Origin: Massilia sp. HP4
GTDB lineage: Bacteria > Pseudomonadota > Gammaproteobacteria > Burkholderiales > Burkholderiaceae_D
Direction of reading: 5' to 3'
Assembly: GCF_005222695.1 (NCBI RefSeq)
Contig: NZ_STGG01000047.1
Coordinates: forward strand, 62,001 to 126,000
DNA: 64,000 bases
Every line of letters starts with the position of its first letter. Within the stretch, counting starts at the first letter, position 1. The translations under genes and the position numbers were made by a program. Positions 56,860 through 64,000 of the stretch are shown here, one piece after another. Under the pieces are notes generated by a model. It had not been told where the DNA came from and made no database searches. It saw only the letters and a list, made by a program, of their open reading frames with translations.

Positions 56860-57597
56860 CTAGATCGCCATCTCGCGCAGCAGCTTGGAGGCCTCGCGGT
56901 TGGCCCCGATGCAGGCGCCGTCGCGCATGCGGATCTGCAGCTGCGACTGTTCGTCGGCGCGCATCGACTCGACGAAATCGAGGTTCACCAGCGCCGAGCG
57001 GTGCACGCGGATGAAGCGTTGCGGGTCGAGCTGGGTTTCCAGCTCCGAGATCCCGATCCGCACCAGGAAATGCTGGCCGCGCGCCACGATCACCGTGTAC
57101 TTCGAATCGGCCTTCATGTATTCGATCTCGCCCACGGCCAGCGGAAAGATGCGGCCGCGGTCGCGTACCAGGATGCGCTCGAGCCGCGCCGGTGCGCTCG
57201 CCGCCCGTGCCAGCGCGTCTTCCAGCGCCGGGCGCTCGTGCGCCGCGCCTTCCATCAGGCGCGCCACGCTGGCCGCGAACCGCGCCCGCGTGAAAGGCTT
57301 GAGCAGGTAGTCGACCGCGTGCAGCTCGAAAGCGGTGACCGCGTACTGGTCGTAGGCGGTGGTGAACACGATTTGCGGCAGGTAGTCGAGCCGGCGCAGC
57401 ACTTCGAGGCCGGTCATCTCGGGCATCTGGATGTCCATGAAGACGACATCGGGCCGCAGCAGCCCGATGCGCTCCAGGGCGCTGGCGCCATCGGCGGCTT
57501 CGCCCACCAGGCGCAGGCCTGGATGGGCATAGATGGCGTCGCGCAGCACGTCGCGCGCCAGCGGTTCGTCTTCGGCGAAGAATACGGTCTTGGTCAT
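56860..57597 (-). CDS. LytTR-family response regulator (second pair)
   Basis: 245 aa from ATG 57597 (ATG 57609 is also in frame and would overlap the kinase stop). Receiver with EDEP, phospho-Asp in VFMDIQMPEMTG and Lys in LLKPF; LytTR domain with YMKADSKYTVIVA and IRVHRSALVNLDF. Immediately downstream of its kinase. Confidence 0.94.
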   Translation of the reverse strand: MTKTVFFAEDEPLARDVLRDAIYAHPGLRLVGEAADGASALERIGLLRPDVVFMDIQMPEMTGLEVLRRLDYLPQIVFTTAYDQYAVTAFELHAVDYLLKPFTRARFAASVARLMEGAAHERPALEDALARAASAPARLERILVRDRGRIFPLAVGEIEYMKADSKYTVIVARGQHFLVRIGISELETQLDPQRFIRVHRSALVNLDFVESMRADEQSQLQIRMRDGACIGANREASKLLREMAI

Positions 57598-57601
57598 GGT
57601 G

Positions 57602-58660
57602 TCAGGCAAGGGGCAAGGTGATGCAGGCGGCGAAGCCGGCGCCGGGACGGGAATCGATGGCCAGTGCAGCGCGGCCGGCGTAGTCGAGTTCGAGACGGCG
57701 GCCGATGGTGCGGATCCCCAGGCCGGGCGAGGCGGCGATCGTGTCTTGCGCGGCGCCGGGACCGTCGTCGCGCACCGTCAGGCGCAGCAGGCCGGCATCC
57801 AGGTCGCGCCGGCCTTCGATGCGCAGCATGCCGGGCCGGGTGTAGGGATTGAAGGCGTGCTTGATGCTGTTCTCGATCAGCGGTTGCAGGGTCAGGGCCG
57901 GCAGCACGAAGTCGCCCATGTCGGGATCGACATCCCACTGCACCTGCAGGCGCGTCCCGAGGCGCAGCTGCTCGAGCTCCAGGTAGTCGCGCACGAACTG
58001 CAGCTCGGCATCGAGCGTGACGCGGTCGGCGCCGCCGCGTTCGGTGTCCAGCACATAGCGCAGCATGTCCGAAAACTGGAATAGCGCGGTCTCGGCCGCG
58101 GCCGGATTGCGCTGGGTGAGGGCGATGATCGAGTGCAGGGTATTGAACAGGAAGTGGGGATTGAGCTTGCTGCGCAGCGCGCCCAGCTCGGCGGCGACCA
58201 GCAGGGTTTGCGCCTGCTGGGCCGCCAGCGCCTGGCGCTGGGCGGCGGCATTGGCGCGCACGGTCTGGAAGATGCCGGCCATCAGGGCGTAGCCCATCAC
58301 GCTGTACATCAGCGGCCAGGCATGCCAGGACAGCGGGCGCCCGTCGCCCTTTTGAAGTGACAGGATGATCAGGTGCGCAAAAATCGCGAAGGCGACGGCC
58401 CCGGCCAGGTGGATGGCCAGGCGCGCGCCGGTGGACAGGTCGCGCCGCTCCATCCAGCCGGTGAGCGGCCATACGAGCGCCAGCAGCACGCCGCCGGAAC
58501 CGGTGGTGACGAAGGCATAGGCGATCAGCATCGGATCGAACCGCCCGGCGGCCAGCTCGTCGGCCTGTACCACCAGGCCCACCAGGACCACATAGGTGAC
58601 CCAGGCGCCGATATAGATGCGCCACATGGGCGAAAGTGACATGGGCTTGGTGAAGTTCAT
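57602..58660 (-). CDS. LytS-family sensor histidine kinase (second pair)
   Basis: 352 aa. Four hydrophobic segments (about residues 12-30, 42-62, 78-100, 112-135), a short coiled-coil, then KLNPHFLFNTLHSII with the phospho-His, ENSIKHAF (N-box) and a G2 region (GLGIRTIGRRLEL). ATG 58660 is chosen; the longer frame runs into the deoR upstream region. Confidence 0.92.
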   Translation of the reverse strand: MNFTKPMSLSPMWRIYIGAWVTYVVLVGLVVQADELAAGRFDPMLIAYAFVTTGSGGVLLALVWPLTGWMERRDLSTGARLAIHLAGAVAFAIFAHLIILSLQKGDGRPLSWHAWPLMYSVMGYALMAGIFQTVRANAAAQRQALAAQQAQTLLVAAELGALRSKLNPHFLFNTLHSIIALTQRNPAAAETALFQFSDMLRYVLDTERGGADRVTLDAELQFVRDYLELEQLRLGTRLQVQWDVDPDMGDFVLPALTLQPLIENSIKHAFNPYTRPGMLRIEGRRDLDAGLLRLTVRDDGPGAAQDTIAASPGLGIRTIGRRLELDYAGRAALAIDSRPGAGFAACITLPLA

Positions 58661-58760
58661 TCCCGCAGTATCGTCGAGATCGGGCCGCCTGCGCCATGCC
58701 ATGCGCCCGGATGCGGGAATATGGCGCGAATTGCCAGCTACGCGTGACGAGTCGCGGCGG

Positions 58761-58800
58761 TGCGTGTTTTTGCATGTTGTTGCACGAATCTGCATGTTTG
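58761..58800 (+). promoter_or_regulatory. four 10-bp-phased TGC repeats, possible DeoR operator
   Basis: Four consecutive decamers begin with TGC: TGCGTGTTTT, TGCATGTTGT, TGCACGAATC, TGCATGTTTG. The second and fourth share TGCATGTT. They lie 36 bases before the DeoR gene and within the divergent region to the kinase gene. Confidence 0.45.
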
Positions 58801-58836
58801 CGTAAAGTGAGGCACCGAATTCGAAGGAGCGAACCC

Positions 58837-59613
58837 ATGCAATTGCCAGAAGAACGGCGCCAGATGATCGTCGACGCCGTCGAGCGCGAGGGCCGGGTGC
58901 TGGCCGCCGAACTGGCGGGCCGGCTGGCGGCGTCCGAAGACACCATCCGGCGCGACCTGCGCGACCTCGACGCCGCCGGCCTGCTGCGGCGCGTGCACGG
59001 CGGCGCGGTGCGGCTGCGGCCGGCGGCGAACTTCGGCGCGCGCGCCGAGACCGACCTGCCGCGCAAGCAGCTGCTGGCGCAGGGCCTGCGCGCCTGCATC
59101 CGTCCCGGCGACACGGTGCTGGTCGACGCCGGCTCCACCCACCTGGCGCTGGCGCGGCAGCTGGACGACGGCTGCGCCGCGGCCATCGTCACCAACAGTC
59201 CGCAGATCGCGCTCGCGCTGGGGCATTTCCGGCGCACGCGCATCGTGCTGCTGGGCGGGACCTACCATCCCGACGAAGGCGCGACCTATGGCGCTGCCAC
59301 CCTGGCCGAAGTCGGGCGCCTGCGTCCCGACCTGGCCCTGGTCGGCGTCTGCGGCGTGGACGTCGAGCGCGGGCTGGCGGCCTCGAACCCTGAAGAAGCG
59401 GCGCTCAAGCACGCGATGCTGGAGGCCAGCGCACGCTGCGCCGCGGCGGTGCTCAACGAACGGTTCGACGACCGCGCGCCTTTCGTGTTCGGCGCGCTCG
59501 ACCGGATCGACCAATTGGTGCTGGAGTGCGATGCGCCGCCGCCGGCCGTCGCCCGCCTGCGCGCGCTCCATCCTGCACTCGACCTCACATTCACCACCAA
59601 GGCCCAAGCATGA
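58837..59613 (+). CDS. DeoR-family transcriptional regulator
   Basis: 258 aa. N-terminal helix-turn-helix (about residues 3-57; AAELAGRLAASEDTIRRDLRDLDAAG then LLRRVHGGAV) and the sugar-phosphate-binding DeoRC domain (about 72-230) with DTVLVDAGSTHLALA and LVGVCGVD. ATG 58837 has GAAGGAG upstream. Coupled to the MFS gene by an ATGA overlap, so the transporter is its likely target. Confidence 0.94.
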   Translation: MQLPEERRQMIVDAVEREGRVLAAELAGRLAASEDTIRRDLRDLDAAGLLRRVHGGAVRLRPAANFGARAETDLPRKQLLAQGLRACIRPGDTVLVDAGSTHLALARQLDDGCAAAIVTNSPQIALALGHFRRTRIVLLGGTYHPDEGATYGAATLAEVGRLRPDLALVGVCGVDVERGLAASNPEEAALKHAMLEASARCAAAVLNERFDDRAPFVFGALDRIDQLVLECDAPPPAVARLRALHPALDLTFTTKAQA

Positions 59614-60758
59614 CCCACGTCACCACTGCCATCCCCCGCGGCGTCGAGGCCGGCCGCTGGGCCATCTCGACCGTCTTCCTGCTCAACGGCGCCGGCATCG
59701 GCCTGTGGGCGGCCCATGTGCCGACCGTGCAGGCGCGCATGGGCATCGATACCGGCATGCTCAGCCTGGTGCTGCTCACCATCGCCGGCGGCGCCCTGAT
59801 GGCGATGCCGCTGATGGGCGGCCTGACCGGGCGCTGGGGCACGCGCCGCATGGTGCTGCTGTCGGGCTTTGCCTTCGCCCTGATGACGGCCGTGATCATG
59901 AGCATGCCGAGACTGCCGCTGCTGTTCGTGGCGGCCTTCCTGTTCGGCGTGTCCAACGGCGCGCTCGACGTCGCGATGAACGCCAACGCCAGCGAGATCG
60001 AGACCGCGCGCGGCCTGCCGACCATGTCCTCGTTCCACGGCTTCTTCAGCCTGGGCGGCCTGTTCGGCGCCAGCCTGGGCGGGGTGCTGGTCGGCCAGGG
60101 CCTGGGCCATGGCGAAGGCGCGCTGATGGTGGGCGTGGCCACCGCCGTGGTGCTGGCCCTGACGGCGCCGCGCGTGATGGGCTTCGCCGCGCACGCCAGC
60201 GGCAGCCACTTCATGCTGCCGCGCGGCGCGGCGCTCGGACTGGGCATGCTGGCGCTGCTGTGCTTCGCGGTCGAAGGCGCGCTGGTCGACTGGAGCGCGC
60301 TGCTGCTGGAAGAGCGCACCGGCGCCTCGCCGGCGTCGGCCGCGCTGGGCTATTCGGCGTTCTCGATCGCGATGGCGGCCTGCCGCTTCGCGGGCGACCG
60401 CATCATCCTGCGTGTCGGCGCGGTGCGGGTGATGGTGATCGGCGGCCTGGCGATGTTCGCCGGCCTTGCCCTGGCGGTGCTCAGCACGAACTTCGTGGTC
60501 TCGAGCGCCGGCTTCGCCCTGGTCGGCCTGGGCGCGGCCAATGTCGTGCCGCTGCTGTTCGGCGCCGCCGCGCGCATCCCGGGCATGCATCCGGGCGCCG
60601 GCGTGGCGGCGGTGGCGACCCTGGGCTATGGCGGCCTGCTGCTGGCGCCACCGGTGCTGGGCTGGGGCGCGATGCACTCGAGCGTGATGGTGGCGCTCGG
60701 CGCGCTGTCGCTGTCGGGGCTCGTGATCGCGCTGAGCGCGCGCGTGCTCAAGAAGTAG
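59610..60758 (+). CDS. MFS transporter in a DeoR operon
   Basis: 382 aa with about 12 hydrophobic segments; GALDVAMNANASEIE and SFHGFFSLGGLFGA are typical of the YbjJ-like MFS group related to sugar permeases. ATGA overlap with deoR. Substrate not evident; a sugar or sugar-like molecule is likely from the regulator. Its end overlaps the convergent thpR gene by 11 bases. Confidence 0.9.
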   Translation: MTHVTTAIPRGVEAGRWAISTVFLLNGAGIGLWAAHVPTVQARMGIDTGMLSLVLLTIAGGALMAMPLMGGLTGRWGTRRMVLLSGFAFALMTAVIMSMPRLPLLFVAAFLFGVSNGALDVAMNANASEIETARGLPTMSSFHGFFSLGGLFGASLGGVLVGQGLGHGEGALMVGVATAVVLALTAPRVMGFAAHASGSHFMLPRGAALGLGMLALLCFAVEGALVDWSALLLEERTGASPASAALGYSAFSIAMAACRFAGDRIILRVGAVRVMVIGGLAMFAGLALAVLSTNFVVSSAGFALVGLGAANVVPLLFGAAARIPGMHPGAGVAAVATLGYGGLLLAPPVLGWGAMHSSVMVALGALSLSGLVIALSARVLKK

Positions 60759-61260
60759 GGTAGTGGCGCAGGACGGTGTAGATGCCGTCGCGCGATTCGA
60801 CCAGCGCATAGCCGCCCACGTCCCAGGCGATCGGTGCGTCGATCCCGGGCAGGGCGACGTCGCCCGCGCGGCGCGCCATCGTGACGTGGGGCCGGTAGGC
60901 ACGCGCCTCGGGCTGCAGGCCGAGGTCGGCCAGTGCCTTTGTCAAGCGCCCGTGCAGGGCCAGTAACTGCGGTGGCGTCGCCAGCGGCTCGAGCACAGCA
61001 ATCCCGTGCGGCCATAGCACTGGCGTGCCGACGTCCAGCCGGAACGGTTCGAACGGCACGGAAAATCCATCCACGCATCCGGGCAGGCGCTCGGTCGGAA
61101 CGCTGCCCAGGAAGTGCAAGGTCAGGTGCAGCTTGTCGGTGTGGACCGGCGTTGCTCCGCGCGGCCAATGCCAGGCATCGCGCGCTTCGCGCAACTGGTG
61201 GCGCACGGCAGTGTCGGGCCACAGGGCCAGGAACAGACGGGAAGTCTCCTGCTGGCCCAT
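60748..61260 (-). CDS. thpR: RNA 2',3'-cyclic phosphodiesterase (2H phosphoesterase)
   Basis: 170 aa with the two HxTx catalytic motifs, HLTLHFLG (near residue 45) and HVTMARR (near residue 128), and the opening RLFLALWP. Hydrolyses 2',3'-cyclic phosphates on RNA ends (former LigT). Ten bases downstream of panB on the same strand. Confidence 0.95.
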   Translation of the reverse strand: MGQQETSRLFLALWPDTAVRHQLREARDAWHWPRGATPVHTDKLHLTLHFLGSVPTERLPGCVDGFSVPFEPFRLDVGTPVLWPHGIAVLEPLATPPQLLALHGRLTKALADLGLQPEARAYRPHVTMARRAGDVALPGIDAPIAWDVGGYALVESRDGIYTVLRHYPTS

Positions 61261-61270
61261 GCCGATCCCC

Positions 61271-62137
61271 TTAGAAGCAGTGCTCCGGCGCCGGGAAGCT
61301 GCCGTCCTTCACCGCCGCCACATAGGCCATCACGGCGGCGTCGATGCTGGTCTGGCCGTCCATGAAGTTCTTCACGAAGCGCGCCTTGCGGCCCGGGAAC
61401 ACGCCCAGCAGATCATGCATCACCAGCACCTGGCCCGAGCAGTCGGGGCCGGCGCCGATGCCGATGGTCGGCACCGACAACAGCTCGGTGACTTCCTTGC
61501 CCAGCACCGCCGGCACCGCCTCGAGCAGCACCACGGCGGCGCCGGCCGCCTGCAGCGCCAGCGCATCGGCCTTCAGGCGCTCGGCGCCTTCGCCGGTCTT
61601 GCCCTGCACCTTGAAGCCGCCCAGCTGGTGCACGAACTGCGGGGTCAGGCCGATGTGCGCGCACACCGGGATGCCGCGCTCGACCAGCAGGCGCACGGTG
61701 CCGGCCAGCCAGGCGCCGCCCTCGATCTTGACCATGTGGGCGCCGGCGCGCATCAGCTGCACCGCGCTGTCGTAGGCCTGCTGTGGATTGCCGTAGCTGC
61801 CGAAGGGCATATCGGCCAGCACCAGCGCGTTCTTGTTGCCGCGCGCGACCGAGGCCGTGTGGTAGACCATGTCGGCCACCGTCACCGGCAGGGTCGAGTC
61901 GTGGCCGGCGCAGACCATGCCCAGCGAATCGCCGATCAGGAGGATCTCGACGCCGCAGCGGTCCATCAGCGAGGCGAAACTGGCGTCGTAGCAGGTCAGC
62001 ATCGCGATCCTGTCGCCGGCTGCGCGCTTGGCGAGCAGCGCGGGAACGGTCACGGCCTTCGGCAATGCCGGCACCGGCGTCGGCACCGTGGCCGCTGCGG
62101 TCGGGGTCATGTCGTTACCCTGCAAATAAGAGCTCAT
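61271..62137 (-). CDS. panB: 3-methyl-2-oxobutanoate hydroxymethyltransferase
   Basis: First step of pantothenate synthesis. 288 aa: [15 protein letters not shown] and [10 protein letters not shown] near the N-terminus, KIEGG (near residue 145), HIGLTPQ and the C-terminal KNFMDG. ATG 62137 has AAGGA upstream; ATG 62107 is an alternative. The first 25 residues are an Ala/Pro-rich extension. panC is not adjacent; folK is 1.5 kb upstream with a PEP-CTERM gene between, so the usual folK-panB neighbourhood is interrupted. Confidence 0.97.
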   Translation of the reverse strand: MSSYLQGNDMTPTAAATVPTPVPALPKAVTVPALLAKRAAGDRIAMLTCYDASFASLMDRCGVEILLIGDSLGMVCAGHDSTLPVTVADMVYHTASVARGNKNALVLADMPFGSYGNPQQAYDSAVQLMRAGAHMVKIEGGAWLAGTVRLLVERGIPVCAHIGLTPQFVHQLGGFKVQGKTGEGAERLKADALALQAAGAAVVLLEAVPAVLGKEVTELLSVPTIGIGAGPDCSGQVLVMHDLLGVFPGRKARFVKNFMDGQTSIDAAVMAYVAAVKDGSFPAPEHCF

Positions 62138-62302
62138 ACAAAAAATCCTTTGAAAAACGGAAACGTCCAGACTGCGTAGTGTAATGCGGCGCCCGCGAAC
62201 GTGCATGCGGGCGTGGAGATCCGGGCAAGCGCCCGGCGCCCGCCCGGCGCGACCGGTACGGGACACCTATCGAAAAACCCATTCAATTAAATCATGTAAT
62301 CA

Positions 62303-62322
62303 CTCCGCCTTTCGGCGGAGTC
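62303..62322. other. 8-bp hairpin with TTTC loop
   Basis: ACTCCGCC / GGCGGAGT, perfect stem, tetraloop TTTC, no T-run. Could be a leftover terminator or an upstream regulatory site. Confidence 0.4.
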
Positions 62323-62386
62323 GAATATATTTACAGTGCATAAAAGCCGGAAAGTCGGATCGCTGAATAATCAATGGTTTATGCGG

Positions 62387-62403
62387 TTGGCATGATTCTG
62401 GCT
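62387..62403 (+). promoter_or_regulatory. sigma-54 promoter of the second PEP-CTERM gene
   Basis: TTGGCATGATTCTGGCT: GG at -24 and GC at -12 with exact 12-base spacing; 11 of the 13 defined consensus positions match. About 112 bases before the start codon. Confidence 0.7.
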
Positions 62404-62515
62404 TTGCGATAAATCACGCAAAACGACCAGAAAGGAAAATGTAAAACCGACGATTGGATAAGTTGCAAACAACAGCTTGAAATGAAAAACTCATATCCCT
62501 GAAAGGACAAGCAAA

Positions 62516-63214
62516 ATGTTGAATCTTCGTTCCGCAATCGGCACCATGACCCTCGCTTTTTCCCTCCTGGCCGTTGCCGGCAATGCCAGTGCAATCACGG
62601 TACAAGGCAGTTCGAGTGGCACGTTCGATCCGCTTATTCCCATATTCAATTGCCTTGGGACTTGCAGTACCACGCCGGATGGCAAGCAGATCGAATGGGG
62701 GCAACTCGCCACCCCCGGATCCACCCTCAGGACGAACGATCAGGCATGGACCGAAGAAACCAATGCCGTCGGCGTCGTACTGGGTGAACTGGTATGGCTG
62801 AACCGTACCACGGCGGATCTTTGGACGCCGGATTTATTCAACGCCATTTTTACGCTGAATATCGGCTTTAGCCAGCCGGATATATCGGACGATAGCGAGC
62901 AATTCAATTTCTCCATCACTAATACCAGTAACGGAGACGATACCATCCAGGGCTTGTTGCTGGATGACCTCGATAATTTATCGTTCATCCTTGGTAATGT
63001 TACCGTTTCCAATATCCGGTATTCGCTGGTGCCGGGTGCAGGGGAGTTCACATCGAATATCTGGTCCAATGAAGAAGGCGGCACTTCCACCTTGCGCATC
63101 CTGGCCGATTTCACCGAAGTGGTCGTCAGCGAAGTGCCTGAACCCGGCTCGCTCACGCTGCTCGGCGCCGGATTGCTCGGATTCGGCCTGCTGCGCCGGC
63201 GCCGCAATCATTAA
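62516..63214 (+). CDS. PEP-CTERM sorting domain protein, anchor-K-like
   Basis: 232 aa. Signal peptide (LAFSLLAVAGNASA), a beta-rich domain resembling the choice-of-anchor K type (IEWGQLATPGSTLRTND, then GVVLGELVWLNRTT), and the tail VPEPGSLTLLGAGLLGFGLLRRRR with PEP motif, helix and Arg cluster. Lower GC than its neighbours. A Shine-Dalgarno-like AAAGGACAAG precedes it. Sigma-54 promoter upstream, as for the other PEP-CTERM gene at 52 kb. Confidence 0.92.
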   Translation: MLNLRSAIGTMTLAFSLLAVAGNASAITVQGSSSGTFDPLIPIFNCLGTCSTTPDGKQIEWGQLATPGSTLRTNDQAWTEETNAVGVVLGELVWLNRTTADLWTPDLFNAIFTLNIGFSQPDISDDSEQFNFSITNTSNGDDTIQGLLLDDLDNLSFILGNVTVSNIRYSLVPGAGEFTSNIWSNEEGGTSTLRILADFTEVVVSEVPEPGSLTLLGAGLLGFGLLRRRRNH

Positions 63215-63255
63215 TTCGCTGCTGCTGCTGCCGCCGCCGGGTTGCCGGTGAAATG

Positions 63256-63283
63256 AAAGGGTTGCGCCTTTGCGCAACCCTTT
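63256..63283. terminator. bidirectional terminator after the PEP-CTERM gene
   Basis: Perfect 12-bp stem (AAAGGGTTGCGC / GCGCAACCCTTT), 4-base loop. Short T-runs on both strands. Confidence 0.75.
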
Positions 63284-63294
63284 GTCGCTCGTCC

Positions 63295-63642
63295 TCAGGA
63301 ACGGAAAATGAAATACACGGCTCCAACCAGGCACAGCCCCGCCCAGACATAATCGAGCTTGAACGGCTCGTTCATGTAGGACATCGCGAACGGCACGAAC
63401 ACGGTCAGGGTGATCGCCTCCTGCATGATCTTGAGCTGGGCCAGCGAGAACTGGGTGTGGCCGATCCGGTTGGCCGGCACCTGCAGCAGGTATTCGAACA
63501 GCGCGATGCCCCAGCTGATCAGCGCCGCCACATACCAGGCGCGGTGCTGCAGGCCTTTCAGGTGGCCGTACCAGGCGAAGGTCATGAACACGTTCGACAG
63601 GATCAGGAGGCCCGTGGTCTGGGCCCAGACGGGCAGGTTCAT
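63295..63642 (-). CDS. DUF486 (DMT-like) small membrane protein
   Basis: 115 aa with four hydrophobic segments; NVFMTFAWYGHLKG and YLLQVPANRIGH are the DUF486 signature. Distantly related to drug/metabolite transporters. Its start overlaps the end of folK by 4 bases, so it is co-transcribed with folK. Confidence 0.9.
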   Translation of the reverse strand: MNLPVWAQTTGLLILSNVFMTFAWYGHLKGLQHRAWYVAALISWGIALFEYLLQVPANRIGHTQFSLAQLKIMQEAITLTVFVPFAMSYMNEPFKLDYVWAGLCLVGAVYFIFRS

Positions 63643-64000
63643 GGCGTGTCTTCCGGGGCGAGCCTGGCGATGACCTGGCCGGCCACCAGCGCTGCGAAAT
63701 TGCGCGCCGGGCCGTGGCCGGGAATGACGATGTCGGGTGCGATCTCGAGCAATGGCTGCAGCACGAAGGCGCGTTCATGCATGCGCGGGTGCGGCACGCT
63801 GAGGGTCGGGCTGGCGATCGTCTCGTCGCCATACAGCAGCAGGTCGAGATCGAGCGTGCGCGGCGCGTTGTGGTAGGGCCGCTCGCGGCCATGGGCCTGC
63901 TCGATGTCCTGCAGCGCCTTTAACAGGTCGTGCGGCGCCAGGGTGGTGTCGAGGCAGGCCACGGCATTGATGTAGTCGTCGCCGCCCGAATCGATCGGGG
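63639..64000 (-). CDS. folK: 2-amino-4-hydroxy-6-hydroxymethyldihydropteridine pyrophosphokinase, 5' end cut
   Basis: Folate pathway enzyme. The frame is open to the window edge, so the N-terminus is missing. Visible: DYINAVACLDTTLAPHDLL (the usual YxNAV stretch), RPYHNAPRTLDLDLLLYG (the family signature with its metal-binding Asp residues) and HPRMHERAFVLQPL. The GTG at 63962 is an internal codon. Confidence 0.95.
   Translation of the reverse strand, partial: PIDSGGDDYINAVACLDTTLAPHDLLKALQDIEQAHGRERPYHNAPRTLDLDLLLYGDETIASPTLSVPHPRMHERAFVLQPLLEIAPDIVIPGHGPARNFAALVAGQVIARLAPEDTP

Larger units (their letters stand above)
62138..62515. other. intergenic region between panB and the second PEP-CTERM gene
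   Basis: About 380 bases, divergent. Contains a hairpin (62303-62322) and a sigma-54 promoter (62387-62403). The half next to the PEP-CTERM gene is AT-rich. No gene recognised. Confidence 0.6.

Overview
The window is a high-GC bacterial chromosome segment whose gene content and order point to the Betaproteobacteria, order Burkholderiales, most likely an Oxalobacteraceae genus such as Massilia or a close relative. The grounds are the runs hrcA/fur/bamE, leuS-lptE-holA, nadK-recN and hemH/grpE/dnaK/dnaJ, the orphan barstar-type gene, the two PEP-CTERM proteins and the style of the two-component genes. The taxonomic placement is inference; no rRNA gene is present. Almost all of the window is core chromosome, densely coded, with short patches of accessory sequence. 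Both ends cut a gene: a HAD hydrolase on the left and folK on the right.

Layout. 1-12.7 kb: HAD hydrolase, hrcA, fur (minus), bamE-dapB-barstar, then leuS-lptE-holA-proA-hemJ-rlmL-like-MFS. 12.7-19.0 kb: a signalling block of an HDOD/GAF/histidine kinase, a receiver-PAS-GGDEF-EAL protein and a 13-repeat Sel1 protein. 19.1-21.9 kb: an SOS-controlled pair, a radical SAM protein and a DUF4130-UdgX fusion, behind a near-perfect LexA box. 22.0-30.3 kb: TraB/GumN protein, tRNA-Gly(CCC), Tat-exported aldo/keto reductase with a membrane partner, a small low-GC peptidoglycan-hydrolase/periplasmic-protein pair that looks like an effector and its immunity protein, an AstE-like amidohydrolase, trmB, a 158-bp palindromic repeat element, and a LytS/LytT pair with a 21-bp-spaced direct repeat in front. 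30.3-39.3 kb: recQ, uppP, small proteins, TetR regulator, pcm-rhodanese-tolC, a frameshifted methyltransferase, and ribB under an FMN riboswitch.

39.6-50.8 kb: gloA, osmC-like gene, DUF3667 protein, nadK-recN behind a second LexA box, ohr, hemH, and the heat-shock genes grpE, dnaK and dnaJ with visible sigma-32 promoters. 50.9-60.8 kb: carbonic anhydrase-MazG-like pyrophosphatase, a PEP-CTERM protein with a textbook sigma-54 promoter, a gamma-glutamyl polyamine module (PuuD-like, PuuA-like, then a Na+/solute symporter on the other strand), a second LytS/LytT pair, and a DeoR-MFS operon. 60.7-64 kb: thpR, panB, a second PEP-CTERM protein that also has a sigma-54 promoter, a DUF486 membrane protein and the end of folK.

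The most informative signals are regulatory: two SOS boxes, two sigma-32 promoters, two sigma-54 promoters each in front of a PEP-CTERM gene, a LytTR-type operator, and decamer repeats ahead of the DeoR gene. They tie genes scattered through the window to DNA damage, heat shock and surface/exopolysaccharide programmes. Promoter and operator calls are by eye from consensus sequences.
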